NCBI GenBank assembly: GCA_947561715.1
Contig: OX387203.1
Span: 10,354,001 to 10,418,000, forward strand
DNA length: 64,000 bases
From: Ascidia mentula
Taxonomy: Eukaryota > Chordata > Ascidiacea > Phlebobranchia > Ascidiidae
Direction of reading: 5' to 3'
In this document: positions 31,069 to 42,845 of the stretch, piece after piece
How the letters are laid out: each line of letters opens with the position of its first letter
How positions within the stretch are numbered: the stretch's first letter is position 1
Made by a program: the position numbers and the translations under genes
Notes under the pieces: model-generated
The model's input: the letters and a program-made list of their open reading frames with translations, nothing else
Databases searched by the model: none
Told to the model about the DNA's origin: nothing

Positions 31069-33620
31069 GTCACTTAGGTAACAGATATGGTATATCCTAT
31101 GTAGGATTTCCTGATATGTTACTTGCGATATAATGAGGGTCGGTCCTTAATCAAATTGGGCCCGGCACCATAAGGAAACCCCGCGCATCAAAAAAAGGGC
31201 TTCATCAATTTACCAGATAAAGGTCACATGATTTGTGTTTCAGAAAGTTATAATGACCTTTGCAAACGAGACGCTGATGGTTGACAAATCTTTAAACCCA
31301 CATAAATTTGTCTGTTTTCGTCGCCTTTCGATGACATTTTTCACAAGTCGCAGATATATGTTTGATAGTAAACAAGTACGTTGTTTAACAGAAGGTATGG
31401 TATCACACAATGCTGACTGTTAGTCAGTATATTTCAACAAAGTTTGTTATGCGTGCTGAAAGTATTGGTTGTTCACATACTCCTGGTGATCAGAATAAAC
31501 GTTTTTTATTCACAAAACATGCTGGCTCGAGTTTTCCTTGTTTCTCTTTAAAAACGTCCCAATAATAAACACAAGACTTACGATTTCAAATCAAAATTTT
31601 CACTCTCTGCATCCAAAAGCCAATAAATCTTCCAATGCGATTGAAACAAAAGTCTCAGCTACCTTCGAGAGCCCAATTAAACCGAGTGAAGCAGCAGGAG
31701 ATAAACTTATTGACGTGAATCGAAACTTTAGGTTCCAACCATGCGAAAACTTCCTGGTTCAGGAAAGCCATACAGCAATTGTTATCGCACTGCAAGATTT
31801 ATTGTCATACAGTAAAGGTCTTTTCCGTGTTGCTAATTATAATGGAAAGTCCAGAAGATGAACGGGATAATGACAGCACGTAAGTTATGGTACAAGTGAA
31901 GAAGTTGCGATGTTAATTATGATCTGTTCTATGTTGTTGTTATTTGACAGTAGTATAAATATTTTACCTTACAGCACTGATGATGAACACAGTAGTTGTT
32001 CGAAACGTTTGTTCTACTATGAATAGTTTCTACTTCGGTTATAAATATGATTTGCTTAAAACTTTAAAAGTTGCAAACGTTATTGCAATTTTTTTACCGA
32101 AATGTGTTTGACGCGGGTACAGGCTTATGAGAGCCGCAGTGTCTATATAGTTTTCATCGGACAGTTTTTGATTGATTGCATAGCATTGAATATCTATTCA
32201 ACAAATCCATGATAAATTAATTAATTTAAATATCACTGCCCTAACATGAATATAGTAGGTTTGTCTGAACCAGGAAGTTTTACTAAAACGGCTTTTCCTT
32301 AAGAGGGGTTTAAGTAAATGGAAAGTTATTATCTGGTTTAGGAAAATGCTGGTAAATGTGTTCAATATTCCTTTGGGCAACAGGAGCATGAGTTTAAAGG
32401 GAAAAAAAATCACGACCACATAATTTTCCAAGAGTGTTACCATGATTTCTCATGTGACAATAATGTTTGAAGAATTCCCAGCCAAGCCAAATAACCTTGC
32501 AGAGTTCCATAGACAACAAAATTGGAATACACTAACGTAAACATTGGCCGTTCATTACCTGCAGCATCCGTGTTATTACTTTATTCAATGTGTCTGCGTG
32601 GTATTTATAATTACCAAGTTAAATTAGTGCAATAAGATCAAATTTGCCACGTCATCACAACAAAGGCAACTGAGTTGTGCAATATGTTCAATGCATGTTT
32701 GTGTTGAGCAAATGTTTCTTCATGCGAACTGTTGAATGTTAGTCAATGTTACAGCGTAAATTGTTTCCTCTACTCTGGTATGTCTGTGCTTGCAGTTCGG
32801 TGCTTGCTGGTCATTCTTTTCTAATCGATTCTATATCTATCGGTCGTCACGTAAACTGCTTGTGCGCAAAGGATTGAGGTTAACCTTGCGTCCTGCAATT
32901 CAATTGACACTTGGTAAGAATAAGATTGGACATATTTATTGGAAGTTTGAAAGATTTCAAAACCAGAAAAAAGGAGATTGTTAATTTTCTGTCAAACCGC
33001 GTTTTTCATTAAGGGTCAATGAATATGTGAGGTTCTCTGGTAGTGCAGTAAAGGTGAGTATTCTACTTTCGATGCAAAATTCTGGCGTCATACAAACTAA
33101 ACATTTTCTGAATCGTTTCCCGCGTTTCCTACAAACATTACTGGTCTTGAAAAAGGTTGTTGGGGAGCTCATGCGACTCTCTAATTCGAGGTTGACAATG
33201 ATTATTTTCAAGGGTGATTTTAATGAAGGTGAGGAAAACATGTAGTCAACAACAATGCTTGCCGTCTAATTCCTTTGTTTATTAACCAGGCAACAACCTG
33301 ACCAGTTAAAACCATTCACATCTCACAAAAACACGATAACTTAAAATCGATATTATGACAATGATTATCTGTCTAAAAAAATCTGAATTAGAATGATATA
33401 AAGGACAAGAGCTCCTTATTAGCTAATTTGCAAACTATGAGAATAAGTTGTATGAGACCCCTGGTTTGTCGCAATTCTGTTGTTATTGACTGTGTGCATT
33501 GAACAGTCAAATAACATCTTATTTATTGGTATTTAATCATCCTCCAAAGTAATGAGTGGTTTTGTATCATACACGAAAGAATGTAGATTTTCGGTTACAT
33601 GTGACATGTATTTGCAAAAC

Positions 33621-33626
33621 TTTATT
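33621..33626 (-). terminator. polyadenylation signal of the small secreted-protein gene
   Basis: AATAAA on the minus strand about 160 nt past the stop at 33787, the first such signal downstream. Confidence 0.55.
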
Positions 33627-33786
33627 TAAGGCGTTCAAAACATGAGATAATGATACAAATACAAATGAATAGTTTCTTCATTTTCATGCAGCGATAGTGT
33701 GATTTAGTACGTTCTGTAACAAAAATCAGTAAGTTACAAAAAACAACAAAATGTTTAAAAAAAATTCTTGAATCGAATCACATAAC

Positions 33787-34846
33787 TTACGTGGTAACTT
33801 CAACGTTGATTCGGTAAACTTGGTTTGCCCAAGACCCACCCTTTCCAGAAACAGGACAGGCGTGACTCTCATCATATTTCTTGTACGTCTTTACTGCGTC
33901 ACGTGATCCGACACACCAACCACCGTCCTGCAACGCAATGATGTTGTATCCACGGGCGTAGGCGGCTTGCACACATTTGGCGATCGCCTCATTACGGCTT
34001 CGGTACGGCCCGTCGAGAACTCGCTCCAATCCTTCAAGCGTGGGGATGGCGTAATTTGCAGTGTCCCGCCAACAACCCAAATCGGTAAGCGACACTAATG
34101 TACAAAATAACACCGTAAATGTGCTGACAAGTGACATAAACGTGCATTTTATGGAAACCGTGCAAAAAATATCTAAAAAAGACATACCTCGTGATATGGT
34201 GGCGATTTCGTAAACTTGATTACCCCAACCTCCACCTTCTCCGTCAATTGCGCAAGATGTGCCTTTTCCGTATTTTCTGTATGTGTTTCTTGCTGTGGCA
34301 GAACTTGCGCACCAACCTCCGTCCTACAAATTGCAATGTGTTTACCAACCAACAAAAACTGTGATCCAAAATAGGATTAGAATATGCAATAAACGTTTGT
34401 AGTTATTATCTGTATGTCAAAACTAACATGCGAAAAACTCTGTATTTTAATGATTTTGTCAGTTTTACCAGTTTTGGAAAATGTTTATTCACAAATTATT
34501 GTATGTAAGAATTATACCTGGACAGCAAATACGTCGTCACCATTGTTGTGAGCGACTCTGGCACATTTGGCGATCGCATTCACTCTTGCTTTGTAATTTG
34601 CTCCATCAAGAATAGGATTTCCTTCTCTTGTGGGGATTGCCCTGTTTTCAGAGTCCGCCCAACATCCGAGATTGTTGAGAGTAACTGAAAGAGAAAAGAT
34701 CTTCGTTTAATGGAGGTCTTGACAAGATTTTAAATTATAAATACGAATATATTTCTATTAGAAAAGTTGATCTTACCAGGATAATACTTGACTGCATGAG
34801 TTGTTACGCCAAAGATGCACAAAACGGCAAAAATCATCGAATTCAT
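33787..34846 (-). CDS. secreted protein with two cysteine-rich GCW...GGWC repeats
   Basis: Four coding exons: 34777-34846, 34518-34684, 34188-34323 and 33787-34094, total 681 nt or 226 residues. All join in phase, with donors GTAAGA, GTATAA and GTATGT. Exon 1 is a signal peptide (MNSMIFAVLCIFGVTTHA). Two tandem domains of about 95 residues follow. Each has GCW, AIPT.EG, LDG.Y..R..AI.KC, a DGGWC motif and a final W.NQVY.I, with four cysteines. Domain 1 spans exons 2-3; domain 2 is a single exon without the equivalent intron. I recall similar GCW/GGWC domains in other invertebrate secreted proteins but cannot name a family, so function is open. There is no transmembrane segment. It sits between the two receptor genes on the same strand and is not seen duplicated. 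Confidence 0.85.
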
Positions 34847-34929
34847 CTAAAAAATCAAACTTGATTTCATTACGATTTTTAAATATGACAATGTTGATCA
34901 AAAATTGACAAATCTAATTCTAGACATAC

Positions 34930-34995
34930 CTTTGATTTGTTTGATGTTGAAAAAGTGTTCGTGTGATACAGTATATATCCGTTGAACAAGATGGT
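34930..34995 (-). other. 5' non-coding exon of the small secreted-protein gene
   Basis: About 30 nt below the TATA box, sequence runs without a long frame to CAAAG|GTATGTC (exon end 34930). The next acceptor, TTTTTTAG, lies immediately before the ATG at 34846. The leader intron is therefore 34847-34929. The exact start site is inferred from TATA spacing. Confidence 0.5.
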
Positions 34996-35022
34996 AATGA
35001 TTTGCAGACGAGCCCACGCTCC

Positions 35023-35029
35023 TTTTATA
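35023..35029 (-). promoter_or_regulatory. TATA box of the small secreted-protein gene
   Basis: CCTTATAAAAGGAG on the minus strand, a near-consensus TATA element in a GC-richer patch, about 180 nt upstream of the ATG. Confidence 0.65.
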
Positions 35030-35504
35030 AGGCGACCAAGCACTTCTTCCAACAGTTCGTCAGAGTTGAACTAAAAATGCATGACAAGTTAACACCTAGT
35101 TGACTATGACGTCACGACTTCGTTGGTCAGCAATTGTGATTTTCGTGTTTCTGCTGACCATGGAGTAAACAACATTATTGGATTAATGCTTAATGACAAG
35201 CAAGTAATGTGTTGGCAGTTTTCAATCGTCACATGTCTTTGCGATTTTATTGTACAAGATATGATTTCTAATAGGTAACATTTTGATTTCAGAATGTGTT
35301 AACGCAGAAAACATGTGAATGTAGAAACAAAATTTTTCAGCAACTAAAGCAGCAAACACTCGTTTATCAATTCACAGAAACCGGGATACATCTACGGTTA
35401 CATTTTAAGAAACGAATTGTTTTAAATTTCTGGAAGTTCTAATTGGCTGCGACAATCCTTGCCTACAATCCAATGAGCGTTAGGTTTGCATGCTTGGCAG
35501 CCAA

Positions 35505-35616
35505 GGCATTGCAGCCTACCTGGATTATCCATTTTTTTCCTGACAAGTCGGAGCAAAATTTGTAAACCAAGCTCCCGGTGAGGTTTGAACTCCCGACCCT
35601 GGGCTAACCAGGTCCT
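35505..35616. repeat. SINE-like dispersed repeat, copy 2
   Basis: Homologous to 1319-1433 in the same orientation. On the minus strand it carries GGGAGTTCAAACCTC, which fits a polymerase III B box; no convincing A box was found. It abuts the Rab35 pseudogene exactly where that homology ends. Confidence 0.4.
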
Positions 35617-35915
35617 GCACTTTGAACATCATACACTACAATTACACCATGTGTTCCACGATAATACGTAGAAGTTATTGTTCGAAACCTCTCTTGGCCA
35701 GCTGTATCCCAGATCTGAAGCTTAACTTTTTCACCATTGATTTCAACTGTCCTTATTTTAAAATCAACACCAATGGTAGTAATGTAGCTTGCAGAAAATG
35801 TGTTGTCAGCAAACCGTAAAAGAAGACTGCTTTTCCCAACACCACTATCACCAAAAAATACAATATGAGTGACGTTGTCAATGTACGGAAGTGAACAAGA
35901 TTATAGTATTGTGAC
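35617..35915 (-). pseudogene. Rab35-like GTPase pseudogene fragment (intronless)
   Basis: The minus strand reads without introns through the Rab signatures: P-loop [14 protein letters not shown], switch [35 protein letters not shown] and HGVIVVYDV. These motifs match Rab35 better than other Rabs. The N-terminal codons before the P-loop are degraded and frameshifted. The copy ends after about 95 residues, at the SINE-like repeat, so the NKxD and SAK guanine-binding motifs and the prenylated C-terminus are missing. Lack of introns and truncation indicate a retrocopy. No poly(A) tail is visible because the 3' part is lost. Confidence 0.85.
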
Positions 35916-36369
35916 CATGTGGGCAATCTCTGTAGTCTCAGGTTCACAGAAGCATGAATATAATATGAAAAGGATACTCTTGGTCAACAAAACAAGAATG
36001 GAGATTTCTTTATAGTTTTGATAGATAAATCATGCGGTGAAACTTAAATAAGGATCGTTGAAAACAGACAGCAGTAAAGGTTTGTAGGTAAAGCTGCTTC
36101 ACAGTTAAAAAAACATAACTTAACTTTTAACTTTTATCTTGCAGAGGATGAAGTTTACAAATTATTTGGTAAGGCGCATCGCATTTTTTTGTCAACAAGT
36201 TATCAATTACTCTTCAAAATAATCTACCGAAAATTTGTTATTTTATAACTAAATTGAAACCAGTACAAACAATTTAAAATGTATAATTGAAAAGTTTCAC
36301 CCCATGTTATTACATTACTCCTTAAACAGAAAACTTCAATTTGCTTTGCAGTGGATATATATATATTAC

Positions 36370-36800
36370 ACGACTTAATTCCGTGGAACACAGACGGAGT
36401 AAAGAATGCGGAGGAAATTAGGCCTTCCTGGCCTCTCCGACGGTCTCATGGCATTCGATACAATAACGACAGACGTTTTGATCACAACTTATTATAAACG
36501 TGTTACACGTTCGCACTTCACTCTGACACTTAACTAACTTACTAAAAGCACTGCAGTTACTCACTGAATCAGTCTGCTATTTTCCGCTGTCGCGCTCATT
36601 TTGGTAATTTACTCGCTGCAATTCTGTCACGTGTTTCAATTCTTTATTATAACTTTTCAGTCACTATAAACGCGCTGGGATAATTTATTTTACGTCAATT
36701 GATATTGCAACGTGTTGTTCAATTCTTATAGAAGTCTACTCAAGAAGTAAAAAACACGCATAGCAGCTGAACAAACTCATTTGAACGCTGCAATGTGAAC
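36370..36800. repeat. diverged lone copy of the CUB-intron repeat
   Basis: Shares with the intronic repeats ggaacac, ggccttcctg, aaacgcgct, attgcaacgtgt, acacgca and gaacgctgca in the same order and spacing, with many substitutions. It lies outside any CUB gene. Confidence 0.5.
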
Positions 36801-37559
36801 ATGTTGTATAAATTTTAGCAAGATATCTCCACTTTTCAATTAAATTGCTGTGATTGGTGTACATGATATTCCGGTTTTCCGTTTATGATTCTGTCCTCAA
36901 ATTAAGTCTACTCAATTTGCTATCACAGCACATGCCGTACATACACTTGTCCTTGAAGACTTGTCCATTTTTTAAATAAAGTCAAACACATGAAGATGTC
37001 ATTATGTGCGTTTGCTCTGCAACGTATTTGACTGTTGTTTCATAACGATAATAATTCCATAAATTTATATCTAAATTAATGTATTCCAAATCTGCATTTC
37101 CAAAAACTATTTGCAAATCAATCGCATGATATGATATATTTAATGCTCAATCTTTGTAAATATCACAAAATTTCAAGATATATATTTACCCAAATTGGTA
37201 TAAAGTATTGGTGTTGCTACATTGTCACAAACGAAAAACTGTTACTTAACTTTGCTGCTCAAATCGCTTCGAACCAATTATGTTCGAAGGTAAGAAAACC
37301 AGCAAAGTTTTGCCAATATATACTGCATGACAATCCACAAATGAGTAAGAATTTTCGATTTTTTTGAATGCGAAAGAAAACATGTTACGCGCACAAATTA
37401 TGTTTGTCAAATTTTGTAAAACACGAAAGATGTTGTAAATATCCATTGGTTTTCTTACGAATAGGAGCATGTCTGTTAATGATAATTTTGAAGATCATGT
37501 TAAAGGCTTAAAAATCAATATTGGCTGTAGATTGACTGCTCCACATTTCAATGTATTGA

Positions 37560-37960
37560 AATTCAAGAAAATCAGCTGAGGAATGATGGGAAATTACACC
37601 AATGTTGTAGATTTGCTTGTTGATAATTATGTCTAACCACAAGTTATCACAGTCAGCAGATGTGAAATGGTGATCATGATTTATTTAGTAGCAAAGGGAC
37701 TCCTTGACGTGTATGCCAACACCTCCACATTTGGTAATGGCATCACATGAAAACAATTCATACCCTTAGAGTGTAATTTTGTCCAACAATTTAGTGTCAT
37801 TATTATGTGTTTCTGTAAGGGCAATCACATCAGGGGTTCTATGTAAATTGCTTCGCATTCCACACAATACATGGACATTTTATTTATGCTTTCTATGTTG
37901 TGGTGCAGTATGGCATTAATTGGCATATTTGTTGACAAACATTTGTTGTCAAAATTCATT
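37560..37960 (-). mobile_element. LINE remnant: APE-type endonuclease fragment
   Basis: Minus-strand translation over two or three frames gives pieces of a non-LTR retrotransposon endonuclease: ILHHNIESIN, then PDVIALTETHNN, CGGVGIHVKESL and NLWLDI...YNIGVI. The order matches CR1/L2-type endonuclease domains. Stops and frameshifts interrupt it. No reverse transcriptase portion was found nearby. Confidence 0.7.
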
Positions 37961-39438
37961 CATTTCATAGTAATTGCATTTATTTTTAATTACGTTTTGT
38001 ATACTTATGGATGTTTATTTACCAAGTTGTATGGCTATTTGACGTGAATACGCTGCAATAATAATCAATGAGGGATTGGGTGACAGAATATGAAACAAAC
38101 ACACACAAATACAAGAGACAAAACTGGTTTATAGAAATATTTAATGTAGTTCATCATAGTAGTTCAACTCTTAGGTTACGTGTTTATTGTATTTCTGTAG
38201 ATCATTACATGTAGATATAAATATTGATGTGCTTGTGTCCGTTCTTTGAAGGTATGTGTGTTCATTTCTTCTCCAGATGTATTTGAATCCATGTTGCTTT
38301 TTGTAGTTTAGACATATGTTGAATATCTGTCCATTTTCTTCTGTTAAAGTGCATATGACACGTAAAAATCAAACATGTTAATAATCAAACTAAGAAATGT
38401 TCATTACTTTAGAACATTTCTGGCGAAAAAAGTAGCTTGATACGACGACTGGTTTCTGAGATACAGCTGATCAAAGTCGCACTTTTGCCGCTGCGAACGA
38501 AATCGTGCGAAAGCGAGATATTGTTGCGTGACGTCATAGAAGGCGCTTCGGTCGAGCGCGAGTGCTGGCAGCAAGCCTTATGCGTAGGAATGGAAAACAT
38601 TGTAAAACTGATTTAAGCATAATATTGCATTAAACAGGGGACAAAAAGTGAACAAGTGCAATAAACGGATTTTGATGTTAATTTAAGCTGAAGACAGATG
38701 GCCGCTGTTCGACCAATTATGTCTAATTTAGTTGTGCAATAATAAAACAGTTACTGGGACAGGGTGTTCTTGTTGTTACAGCATTTATGATCGCTAACGT
38801 GATACATGAACTTTTGAAAACACGACAGAGACAAACCATTAGTTTAGCATTGTCGTTTTGTCCACTCACAGTTATGTCGTTTCTGCTATACCCTATGGTC
38901 TTCCGTTAATTAGGGACAAATAAGCCTTCGATTCGTAACGTCACAATGCCAAATTTTTGTGTGATGCAAAACCCTGTCCTGACCTTTAAGGTAATGTAAA
39001 CTGTGGATTCTCCTATGTTTGAAACTATTCGATATCTACAAAAACAGGCGCCTTCTCCTATCTAAACAATGCATTTTTTCGACGCAAGCACCTTATGTGA
39101 TGTCCTTTTCTCCCCAGCGCAAAAGGTTTACGATTTTTGGTCGCCGTTACTTTTCGTGCAGTTTTCTACATTTTTTAGTTGACGTAGAACCGTAAAACTT
39201 TGGATATATATTTGTTGTAGATATACCTTTAGTTTTACGCAAAGTTGTTATGGCCGTGGCATATGCACTTTAAGCTTTCATTTAAATGGATTTTACCTTG
39301 ATTGGTCTGTGTTGTATTAAGTGCAGATAGCTTAGATCGACTGTCAAAGATTTGATTCCTGGTTTTGCGAGTAACAAACTTAACTATGATTGGTGCAGGG
39401 GGTGCTTAGCTATGAAAACAGACCTAAATATTTCACAA

Positions 39439-39552
39439 TGTCTGGTGATGTATGTCGGTGTGTGCCTCGCCGATAATTAAGATCGGTCGAGGCGCAGTTG
39501 AATAAAGTGGCGAGCTATAGCAACCAGTGTTTGAGAGCTGGTATCGGCTACA
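39439..39552 (+). repeat. family A 5' LTR (5'-truncated, copy 2)
   Basis: Matches the last ~114 bp of the 3' LTR at 42732-42845, ending ggctaca. The first ~49 bp of the LTR, including the terminal TG, are missing. A PBS-like segment beginning ttggcgagcacgccagg follows at 39553. Confidence 0.75.
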
Positions 39553-39589
39553 TTGGCGAGCACGCCAGGCCCCCCTGGAACTTTCTGAT

Positions 39590-40000
39590 ATGGATGTGAG
39601 ACTGTGTGCCTTCGAAAAGGAAATGCTTTCTGTGAAAATGGAGAATCGATTTCTCGGCAAAACAAGCGAGGAATGGCAAGCTCGAGTTTCGGAGTTAGAA
39701 GAGAGGTTGTCAAAGCAAAACAGTCTTCCAAAAACTAATATTAAGGTGACAGAGTTCTTTTCCGGCGGTTCTGGGATGAATTGGCAGGAGTTTAATCTAT
39801 ATATCGAAAACGTATCTGTGGTCAATAATTGGAACAATCAACAAAAGGGAATTCATCTCTCTGCTTGTTTACGAGGCCCAGCTCTCTTAATACAAGACTT
39901 AATACCCACAGAGAAAAATCTGTGCTATGAGGACCTTTGTATGGCTTTAAACAATCATTTCACACATTCAAATGCGCCACGAGCGAGGAGCCGCCGCTAG
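39590..40000 (+). pseudogene. family A gag N-terminal fragment
   Basis: A frame of about 135 residues from an ATG at 39590, with a charged coiled-coil-like start (EKEMLSVKMENR, EWQARVSELEERL) and then a capsid-like segment (WQEFNLYIENV, GPALLIQDL). It stops at about 40000, just past the junction with protease sequence. The remaining capsid and any zinc knuckle are deleted. Confidence 0.65.
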
Positions 40001-41075
40001 CTGGTGTTTTAGCCGGCACACCAGTGATGGCTCATACGGCTTTGGACAACAACAATGTATGGTACGCCCAATTCTCTATTGTCAATTCAGTTAAATTACA
40101 TTCTTTTCTTATCGATACAGGTTCAATGGTATCGTTGTTAGATAAATGATGCAAATTAAAGATACTGAAATTGGTGCTATATTACGAGAATTTGTTGATG
40201 TTTTTGTCGATGAACACGGGACACTGGGGCGAACGTCCCTTGTTAAACATTGCATCGACACCGGAATCGCCAGACCAATTCGGCAACGACCGCGTCGAGT
40301 AACGTGGCAGAAAAGAAAAATTGTCGAGGCTGAGATTGAAAAAATGCTCGAAGCAGGTGTAATTGAGCGCTGCAATGGGCCTTGGGCTTCTGCTGTTGTT
40401 CTTGTCCCTAAAAAAGATGGAAAGTACCATTTCTGTGTGGATTACCGAAAACTTAATGAAGTTACTCGCAAAGACGCCTATCCTTTGCCTAAAATTGAGG
40501 GAATTTCGGATACTTTGGGCAACGCGAAATATTTTACCACATTGGACCTCGCTAGCGGGTATTGGCAAGTGGAGATGAGCGAAACTGACAAGGAAAAAAC
40601 CGCCTTCAACGTTCCTGGAAAAGGTTTATTTCAATTTACAGTCATTAATTTATTAAAAAAAATACTTGCCACTGTCCCTGTGCTCAGTTATCCTACACGC
40701 ACTGATCCCTTTATTTTGGACACAGATGCCAGTGGAACGGGTTTAGGTGGCGTGTTGTCGCAGCTTGTCAACGGCGAAGAACGGGTCACAGCTTATGCCA
40801 GTCGAACACTAAGCAAATCCGAACGATACTATTGCACTACATATAGAGAGTTGCTCGCAATTGTTTACTTTGTCAAGCATTTTCGCCATTTCTTGTGGGG
40901 TCGAAGGCTTGTGCTACGTACAGACCACGCTTCATTGCAGTGGCTTTTGCACTTTAAGGAACCGGAAGGGATGCTTGCCAGATGGTTGACTACACTGGAC
41001 ACTTACAACTTTGAAGTCGTCCACAGACCGGGAAAGAAACACACGAATGCAGACGGGTTGTCGAGGCAGCGCTGA
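40001..41075 (+). pseudogene. family A protease, RT and RNase H fragments (copy 2)
   Basis: A retropepsin segment with the active-site LIDTGS (about 40111-40128) ends at a stop near 40149. A frame of 309 residues then carries the RT fingers ([34 protein letters not shown]), skips from FQFTV directly to the connection domain (deletion at about 40645), and continues through RNase H (LDTDASGTGLGG, ELLAIVYF, LRTDHASLQWLL) to 41075. The RT active site YIDD is absent. Confidence 0.8.
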
Positions 41076-42612
41076 TGCCGGGAGGTATGCGTTGATTGCA
41101 ATTCCGCTGCCTGCTTTCATGAGGGACAAGTTCTGCAGATTTCATCTCGTCCGAACCAAGACAGTAATTGGCTGGAAACTTGGAGTATCGAAGATACACG
41201 CTCGATGCAAATTAAAGATACTGAAATTTGTGCTACGATTCAAAAGCCTTGGCCAACACAAACCTCCGTTATCAAATTTCCTTGAAGAGACAGGTAGCGA
41301 GAAGAATTATTCTCAGTGGGATCACTTAGAGGTTAACGACGGAGTGCTTTACCGAATATGATACCCCGATGAAGGTGAATTTCCATTGATAGTAGCGCCC
41401 CACAGCGTGAGGAGGGACATTTTTTACCAGTTACACACCTTAAGGACGGCAGGCCACTTAGGTATTGCCAAAACTTCGGAAAGAATTCGCCTGCGATTTT
41501 TTTTGGCCTGGTATGCTTGGGGATAGAAAGCATTGGTGCAGGTGGTGCGTTACTTGTGCTAAACGGAAGCCAACACATGGAGGTCATCGCGCCCAACTTG
41601 TCCAGGAGAGAAACCATTTTCCGATGCAACGGATCGGGATTGATTTTTTAGGCCAGCTTCCTATCACTGATCTCGGTAACAAGCACCTACTTGTCGTGTC
41701 TGATTACTTTACAAAGTGGACAGAATGCTTTCCTTTGCCAAACCAACGAACTGAGTTGGTCGCCGAAACTCTGGTTAAGGAGACTTTTACTCGGTTTTGA
41801 ATTCCCGTTTCCTTGCACTCTGATCAAGGCCGTGATTTCGAAAGCATTCTTTTTGCAGAAGTTTGCCGCTTGTTGGACATCAGCAAGACACGATCGACCC
41901 CTTATCATCCGCAATCATCCGGTCTTGTGGAAAGATTCAATCGAACTTTATTGCAAATGCTTTCGTCTTATGTAAATGATAACCATAATGATTGGGATAT
42001 TCAGCTTCCTTTCGTAATGATGGCTTACAGATCGGTCCACGAGTCCACCAAATACACCCCTAACAGACTTGGGGAAGTAAATGTTCCTCTGGATCTGATG
42101 TGGAGACTTCCTCCGAATCACCATGATACAGCATATCGATGTCAGTATGTGGAAGATATGCGTCAGGCAATACGAAACGCGTACGCGTTGACCAGAAGGG
42201 AACTAAAACGATCTAGTGAAAGACAGAAGAAGACATTTGACAAATCAGTTCTACCACAAGAATTTAACGTTGGCCAGTTTGTGTGGTATTACTATCCACC
42301 GCTCGGGAAGCAGAAACTCGAGGGTGGGCAGGACCATTCCTTGTGATACGGAAGTTGTCCAAAAGTTTGTACAAAATCCAGAAATCTTCGGATCATCCAC
42401 CAAAGGTAGTACACACTGGCCAGTCAAGGAGATTCGAGGCAGAAACCATGCCTAATAACTGGCTACAACCTGAGGAAGAGGAATCGCACTACGACTCCGA
42501 TGAAAATACTGTAACATCGGACATGGACATTTGTCCCCTTGAGGACGGTGGAACGTCCCTCCGCGGACGTGTGCGACGTTTATCTGCGTATTTGCGTGAC
42601 TATGTGTTGTAG
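41076..42612 (+). pseudogene. family A integrase region (copy 2)
   Basis: Zinc-binding segment (GHLGIAKT, CVTCAKRK), catalytic core (IGIDFLG, HSDQGRDF, SSGLVERFNRTLLQML) and C-terminal region (GPFLVIRKLSKSLYKI), spread over several frames. Frameshifts or stops lie near 41075, 41360, 41500 and 41800. From 41813 a frame of 177 residues covers the second and third acidic catalytic motifs intact. Confidence 0.75.
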
Positions 42613-42668
42613 TGTGACTATGTGTGTAAAGTGTACCACGTTTCATTTCGAGGGCGAAATTATGTTAG

Positions 42669-42682
42669 TTGGAGGGGGGCAT
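42669..42682 (+). other. family A polypurine tract
   Basis: ttggaggggggcat lies immediately before the TGTAG start of the 3' LTR, as expected for the plus-strand primer. In copy 1 the G-run is deleted. Confidence 0.6.
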
Positions 42683-42845
42683 TGTAGCGATTTTGTGCTT
42701 CATTATGTGTTTGTAGTCACGTGTGTCCGTGTGTCTGGTGATGCATGTCGGTGTGTGCCTCGCCTATAATTAAGATCGTTCGAGGCGCAGTTGAATAAAG
42801 TGGCTAGCTATAGCAACGAGTGTTTGAGAGCTGGTATCGGCTACA
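42683..42845 (+). repeat. family A 3' LTR (copy 2)
   Basis: 163 bp, TGTAGCG...GGCTACA, preceded by the polypurine tract. It is the only complete family A LTR in the window. Confidence 0.8.

Larger units (their letters stand above)
31005..33786. other. upstream region of gene 1 and intergenic DNA
   Basis: 31005 to at least 31780 is duplicated upstream of gene 2 (63230-64000), so the promoter was copied with the gene. A plus-strand frame at 31538-31861 remains open in the visible part of the duplicate, but it has no recognisable domain and no ATG start. From about 31900 to 33620 I see no gene or named repeat. Confidence 0.5.
35916..39438. other. intergenic region with repeat relics
   Basis: Apart from the repeat near 36370-36800 and the LINE relic at 37560-37960, I see no gene. 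Open frames are short and AT-driven. The stretch 38400-38620 is somewhat GC-richer but gives no recognisable product on either strand. Confidence 0.5.
39439..42845 (+). mobile_element. Ty3/gypsy retrotransposon family A, copy 2 (internally deleted)
   Basis: Partial 5' LTR (39439-39552), PBS, gag start, protease fragment, RT with its palm deleted, RNase H, integrase, polypurine tract and complete 3' LTR (42683-42845). Deletions remove the rest of gag, the protease-RT linker and about 440 bp of RT including YIDD, and frameshifts affect integrase. It cannot be autonomous. Its 3' junction with cttgattgatag is the same as that of copy 1. Confidence 0.85.

Noticed and set aside
31538..31861. 107-codon plus-strand frame conserved upstream of both receptor genes
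   Set aside because: It starts at a non-ATG codon, has no known domain, and its conservation is explained by the duplication of the promoter region. It could be a non-coding or UTR segment of the minus strand.
32000..33600. Possible gene between the receptor promoter and the small secreted gene
   Set aside because: Only short frames without domains or matching splice sites are seen.
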